A stretch of 41,455 nucleotides of DNA from Alphaproteobacteria bacterium (GTDB taxonomy: Bacteria; Pseudomonadota; Alphaproteobacteria; Paracaedibacterales; CAITNM01): NCBI GenBank assembly GCA_947487955.1, contig CANKYV010000014.1, positions 1 through 41,455 on the forward strand. The letters are read 5' to 3'. The position numbers were made by a program, and so were the translations under genes. Positions 38,592-41,455 of this stretch are shown piece after piece. The notes under the pieces are model-generated. The model saw nothing but the letters and a program-made list of their open reading frames with translations. It had not been told where the DNA came from and searched no databases. The stretch's first letter is position 1. Each line of letters opens with the position of its first letter.

Positions 38592-39985
38592 AAGGAATTA
38601 ATTATCTTCTTAATCCTTTTCAAAGATTCTTCTTTACCCAAAATTGACATTACTTCAAACAGGCTAGGTGATACTGATCTTCCTGTAATTGCTACACGCA
38701 ACGGCCCTGCTAATTGCCCAAGTTTTATGCCAAGTTCTTCAGCACTACTGCGCAATGTAGCCTCAAGTACATCCTGCGAAAAATCACAAATTTCAAGTTT
38801 TGGTAAAAGATTTTTTAAATGATTTATGTTATCAGTTGTCAGCAACGATGTGGCTTTTTCATCAAATGGCAAAAGTTGAACATAAATTATTGAGCTTTCG
38901 CCAAGTTCAATAAGTGTTTTTGCTCGCTCTTTAAGGCCAGTCATCCCCTGAAGAATTCGACCTTTTTCATCAGAAGATAGAGCACATTCCAATTGCTTTT
39001 CAATAAATGGCTTCATTAAGCCAAATAAATACGCATTATCAGCGTGGCGAATATAATGTCCATTTAAATTATGAAGCTTTGCCATATCGAAACGGGCAGG
39101 GGAACGACCGATGCCTTCTAATGAAAACCACTCAATAGCTTGCTCTTCATTAATAATTTCATCATCACCATGCGCCCAACCAAGTCGCAGCAAATAGTTC
39201 TTCATAGCTTCTGGCAAAAACCCTAAATCACGATAGACATCAGCGCTAGTGGCACCATGACGTTTCGAAAGTTTTGCTCCATCAGCGCCATGAATCAGGG
39301 GGATATGGGCAAACTCTGGAATGTTCCAGTCCATAGCTTGATAAATATGATGCTGACGAAATGCATTATTAAGATGATCATCACCCCTAATAATATGCGT
39401 AATTTCCATATCATGATCATCTACTACTACAGAAAGCATATAAGTAGGTGTTCCATCTGCACGCAATAAAACCATGTCATCAAGCTGAGCGTTTTGAATA
39501 GTAACCGCACCTTGAACGTGATCATTAATCGTAAGTGAACCTTCTTGAGGTGACTTAAAGCGAATAACAGGTTTAATACCCGCAGGTGCAGTCGACGGAT
39601 CGCGGTCGCGCCACATACCGTTGTAGCGTGGTGGCAACTTTTTTGCTGTTGCTTCTTCTCGCATTGCTTGCAGTTCTTCAGGTGAGCAATAGCAATAATA
39701 TGCATTGCCACTTTTTAACAATTGATGAGCAACCTCAACGTGACGTTCTGCTCTGGAAAATTGAAAAACGGGTTCTTCGTCGGAATTTATACCTAGCCAA
39801 TTTAAGCTTGCAAAAATCGCTTCAATAGCTTCAGGAGTCGAGCGTTCACGATCAGTATCTTCTATGCGAAGTAAATATTTTCCTTTATTATGCTTGGCAA
39901 ATAAATAATTAAACAAGGCTGTGCGTGCACCGCCAATATGCAAATATCCCGTCGGAGAAGGGGCAAAACGAACACGAACGGTCAT
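38582..39985 (-). CDS. gltX: Glutamyl-tRNA synthetase
   Basis: Class I aminoacyl-tRNA synthetase of 467 aa. The HIGH-type motif is in APSPTGYLHIGGARTALFN (8-26), and the KMSKS-type motif is KLSKRHG (about 243-249). GDDHLNNAFRQ (about 200-210) is the family tRNA/ATP-site element. The C-terminal helical anticodon domain (about 330-467) is typical of bacteria. Alphaproteobacteria usually have two copies and use one to charge tRNA-Gln for GatCAB; which type this is needs alignment. It directly abuts tatA upstream with no spacer. Confidence 0.96.
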   Translation of the reverse strand: MTVRVRFAPSPTGYLHIGGARTALFNYLFAKHNKGKYLLRIEDTDRERSTPEAIEAIFASLNWLGINSDEEPVFQFSRAERHVEVAHQLLKSGNAYYCYCSPEELQAMREEATAKKLPPRYNGMWRDRDPSTAPAGIKPVIRFKSPQEGSLTINDHVQGAVTIQNAQLDDMVLLRADGTPTYMLSVVVDDHDMEITHIIRGDDHLNNAFRQHHIYQAMDWNIPEFAHIPLIHGADGAKLSKRHGATSADVYRDLGFLPEAMKNYLLRLGWAHGDDEIINEEQAIEWFSLEGIGRSPARFDMAKLHNLNGHYIRHADNAYLFGLMKPFIEKQLECALSSDEKGRILQGMTGLKERAKTLIELGESSIIYVQLLPFDEKATSLLTTDNINHLKNLLPKLEICDFSQDVLEATLRSSAEELGIKLGQLAGPLRVAITGRSVSPSLFEVMSILGKEESLKRIKKIINSFQT

Positions 39986-40138
39986 TTAGTTTTTGTCCTC
40001 GTCTTTCTCTTTCATTCCTTCCTTAAATACTTTTACGCCTTTAGCAAGATCACCCATAATTTTGGGGATTTTCCCTGCGCCAAACAGTACCAAAACAATT
40101 AACAAAACAATGATCAAGTGACTTGTGCTAATACCCAT
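39986..40138 (-). CDS. tatA: Sec-independent translocase subunit TatA
   Basis: A 50-residue TatA: short N-tail (MGISTSH), membrane helix (about 8-22), the [20 protein letters not shown] hinge and amphipathic helix (19-38), and a charged tail (KEKDEDKN). The start at ATG 40138 gives the canonical protein; an upstream in-frame start would add 21 unlikely residues. It stands alone before gltX without tatB or tatC, so those must be elsewhere, or TatA also serves as TatB. Confidence 0.92.
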   Translation of the reverse strand: MGISTSHLIIVLLIVLVLFGAGKIPKIMGDLAKGVKVFKEGMKEKDEDKN

Positions 40139-40256
40139 AAAATCTAAGCCCCCATAATGTCTAATAACCTGCAATGTACACGGAATAACCCTTTTCGTCA
40201 AAAGTCTGAACTTATGTTATTGTCACTAAAAATGTCTAATACTACAGTGTAATTTA

Positions 40257-40883
40257 ATGATTTTAGAATATTTTCCGTCTATTGCTGCGCTTTTTTCTAT
40301 TCAGTTATTGGGGTTAATGAGTCCAGGACCTGATTTTGCAATTGTGGTGAAAAATAGCCTGATTTACACAAGAAAAACCGCAATTCTTACGGCAATAGGT
40401 GTATCGTTAGGTGTTTTAGTGCACCTAAGCTACATTTTTTTAGGACTTGGTATCATTATTGCCCAAACCACATGGTTGTTTTTGTTATTTAAATATGTAG
40501 GAGCTTCGTACCTTATTTACATTGGTATTAAGGGATTGCTTGCTAAAAAACAAAAAATTTCTTACGAGAAAAACAAGCCTCAACAACAAGATATTTTGCC
40601 CTTAAAAGCACTCAGGGCAGGCTTTTTTACAAATGCTACAAACCCTAAAGCCATGCTTTTCTTTTTGAGTATCATCTCAGCTTTTGTAACGCCTAAAGAA
40701 CCTGCATTTATTATTGCAATCTATGGGGTACTTATTTTTGCATCAACCTTAGCTTGGTTTTTAATAGTGGCTATATTTTTTTCAAACAAACGCCTCAGTT
40801 TATTTTTTAAAAATTTTCAATATTTAATTGAACGTGTTACTGGTGGTTTTTTAATTTTATTAGGTGTAAAAATACTTTTATAA
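40257..40883 (+). CDS. LysE/RhtB-family amino-acid exporter
   Basis: A six-helix transporter of 208 aa. The family signature LMSPGPDFAIVVKNSLIYTRK is found at about 19-39, then GASYLIYIGIKGL (about 82-94) and the second-half ATNPKAMLFFLSII (about 127-140). Relatives export lysine, threonine or homoserine; the substrate is open. It lies divergently from tatA with 118 bases between, and ends at the hairpin at 40901-40926. Confidence 0.92.
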   Translation: MILEYFPSIAALFSIQLLGLMSPGPDFAIVVKNSLIYTRKTAILTAIGVSLGVLVHLSYIFLGLGIIIAQTTWLFLLFKYVGASYLIYIGIKGLLAKKQKISYEKNKPQQQDILPLKALRAGFFTNATNPKAMLFFLSIISAFVTPKEPAFIIAIYGVLIFASTLAWFLIVAIFFSNKRLSLFFKNFQYLIERVTGGFLILLGVKILL

Positions 40884-40900
40884 AAAAATTTCAAACAAAA

Positions 40901-40926
40901 CCCCAGCCAGGTTTTTCTGACTGGGG
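40901..40926 (+). terminator. Intrinsic terminator after the LysE-family gene
   Basis: CCCCAGCCAG (40901-40910) pairs with CTGACTGGGG (40917-40926) with one C-A mismatch, a short T-rich loop, and CTTATTTT after it. It lies 17 bases past the stop codon at 40883. Confidence 0.8.
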
Positions 40927-40976
40927 CTTATTTTGTGCCATTGCAAAAAGAGTATAATATCATTTATCAGAAATAG

Positions 40977-41063
40977 ATTCCCGCACTCGGACCTATGGTC
41001 CTTGGCAGGAATGACAAGACTTTGTCGTCCCTGCGAAAGGTCGTAGACCTGGATGCGGGGACC
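40977..41063. repeat. Palindromic intergenic repeat, third dispersed element
   Basis: An imperfect palindrome of about 87 bases. The outer arms TTCCCGCA and TGCGGGGA pair, with inner hairpins GGACC-TAT-GGTCC and AGGTC-GT-AGACCT. It shares the central plan of the repeats at 8720 and 9182: a variable hairpin ending GGAATGAC, a short spacer, then GTCGTCCC against GTCATCCC. It is otherwise a different sequence, so the same class rather than the same copy. The rest of 40927-41132 shows nothing else. Confidence 0.65.
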
Positions 41064-41132
41064 TATTTTAATAATAGTTATTTAGGACAAATGATATAAC
41101 TCTTGTGGCAATCCAGTTTATGGCAACATTAT

Positions 41133-41455
41133 TTAATGCGCTGTCACATCATGTGACCATGCTTTTGTACCAATATATACATTTGTTACATACAACGTTC
41201 CGCTTGTTAAAGAAGCAGCTGCTGTGTTTGCTGACGTTGCATCAATTTCCCCAAACGTTAGGTTATGTGTTGATGCTTGTCCTGGAGCCGCACTTACCGT
41301 TGCAACACCTTGAATAGCACAATCATTACCTGGGAATTTAGTAGCGCTATCTATAACTACCGGCTGCGAACAAGCCGCAATACCCCCAGTGTTTGCTGAA
41401 AGATCTTCTAAGTGAACATCCCCAGTACCTGAATTTGTTGTGGCAATCGTTAATG
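41133..41455 (-). CDS. C-terminal part of an unknown, probably exported protein (runs off the window)
   Basis: An open minus-strand frame of 106 codons from the right edge to TAA at 41133-41135; the start lies beyond the window. The peptide is rich in Ala, Thr, Ser and Gly, has almost no Lys or Arg, and carries two cysteines (in GIAACSQP and GNDCAIQG) 17 residues apart that could form a disulphide. It ends VYIGTKAWSHDVTAH. The composition is that of a surface or pilin-like protein outside the cytoplasm. No family is recognised. Frame openness and composition make it more convincing than the overlapping plus-strand frame. Confidence 0.6.
   Translation of the reverse strand, partial: LTIATTNSGTGDVHLEDLSANTGGIAACSQPVVIDSATKFPGNDCAIQGVATVSAAPGQASTHNLTFGEIDATSANTAAASLTSGTLYVTNVYIGTKAWSHDVTAH

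Noticed and set aside
41105-41317. Plus-strand frame of 70 codons at the right end
   Set aside because: It is antisense to the longer open minus-strand frame, whose composition is far more protein-like.

Overview
This AT-rich window reads as a chromosomal piece of an alphaproteobacterium, most likely a host-associated or intracellular one (Holosporales- or Rickettsiales-like). That placement is an inference. It rests on the alphaproteobacterial mdh-sucC-sucD-sucA-sucB gene order, a coxB-coxA-ctaB cluster with a tiny CoxF-like gene, Rickettsia-type palindromic intergenic repeats, and an unusually large set of secreted orphan proteins. The genetic code is standard (TGA is used as stop). I saw no rRNA, tRNA, CRISPR array, phage module or insertion sequence.

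Layout. 1-4.7 kb: a small hypothetical gene, a phospholipase-D-fold nuclease, a secreted Ser-rich protein, the overlapping pair mtaB-ftsY, and a coiled-coil hypothetical. 4.8-6.2 kb: an MHS-type MFS transporter behind an attenuator-like leader. 6.2-11.8 kb (minus strand): cytochrome oxidase genes coxB-coxA, then a GIY-YIG gene bracketed by two direct repeat copies, then ctaB, a 35-codon CoxF-like gene and amn. 11.8-15.2 kb: a secreted Nudix hydrolase, an EamA permease and a secreted protein with kinase-like motifs. 15.3-22.8 kb (minus): a TCA operon (esterase-mdh-sucC-sucD-sucA-sucB) with a near-consensus promoter overlapped by a perfect palindrome and a terminator right after sucB. 22.9-29.7 kb: a secreted orphan with a duplicated 5' region, an amino-acid permease, an MFS protein, a secreted PTP-like phytase homologue, and a GNAT/nitrilase pair. 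29.8-35.6 kb (plus): tkt-maeB-pepA operon. 35.6-41.5 kb: two divergent secreted orphans, a BAX-inhibitor-1 membrane protein, a RelBE-type toxin-antitoxin pair with a palindromic operator, gltX-tatA, a LysE exporter, a palindromic repeat, and the 3' end of a further gene running off the window.

How the genes fit together. The core metabolism is respiratory and gluconeogenic: oxoglutarate to malate/oxaloacetate (SucAB, SucCD, Mdh), malate to pyruvate (MaeB), pentose-phosphate carbon (Tkt, and ribose-5-phosphate from Amn), ending in an aa3-type oxidase. Amino-acid and osmolyte permeases, a LysE exporter and leucyl aminopeptidase suit a bacterium feeding on host peptides and amino acids. Between these housekeeping blocks lie single secreted proteins with eukaryote-like enzyme folds (pre-Nudix/Nudix, kinase-like, PTP-phytase). 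They are the most interesting content of the window and are candidate host-directed enzymes.
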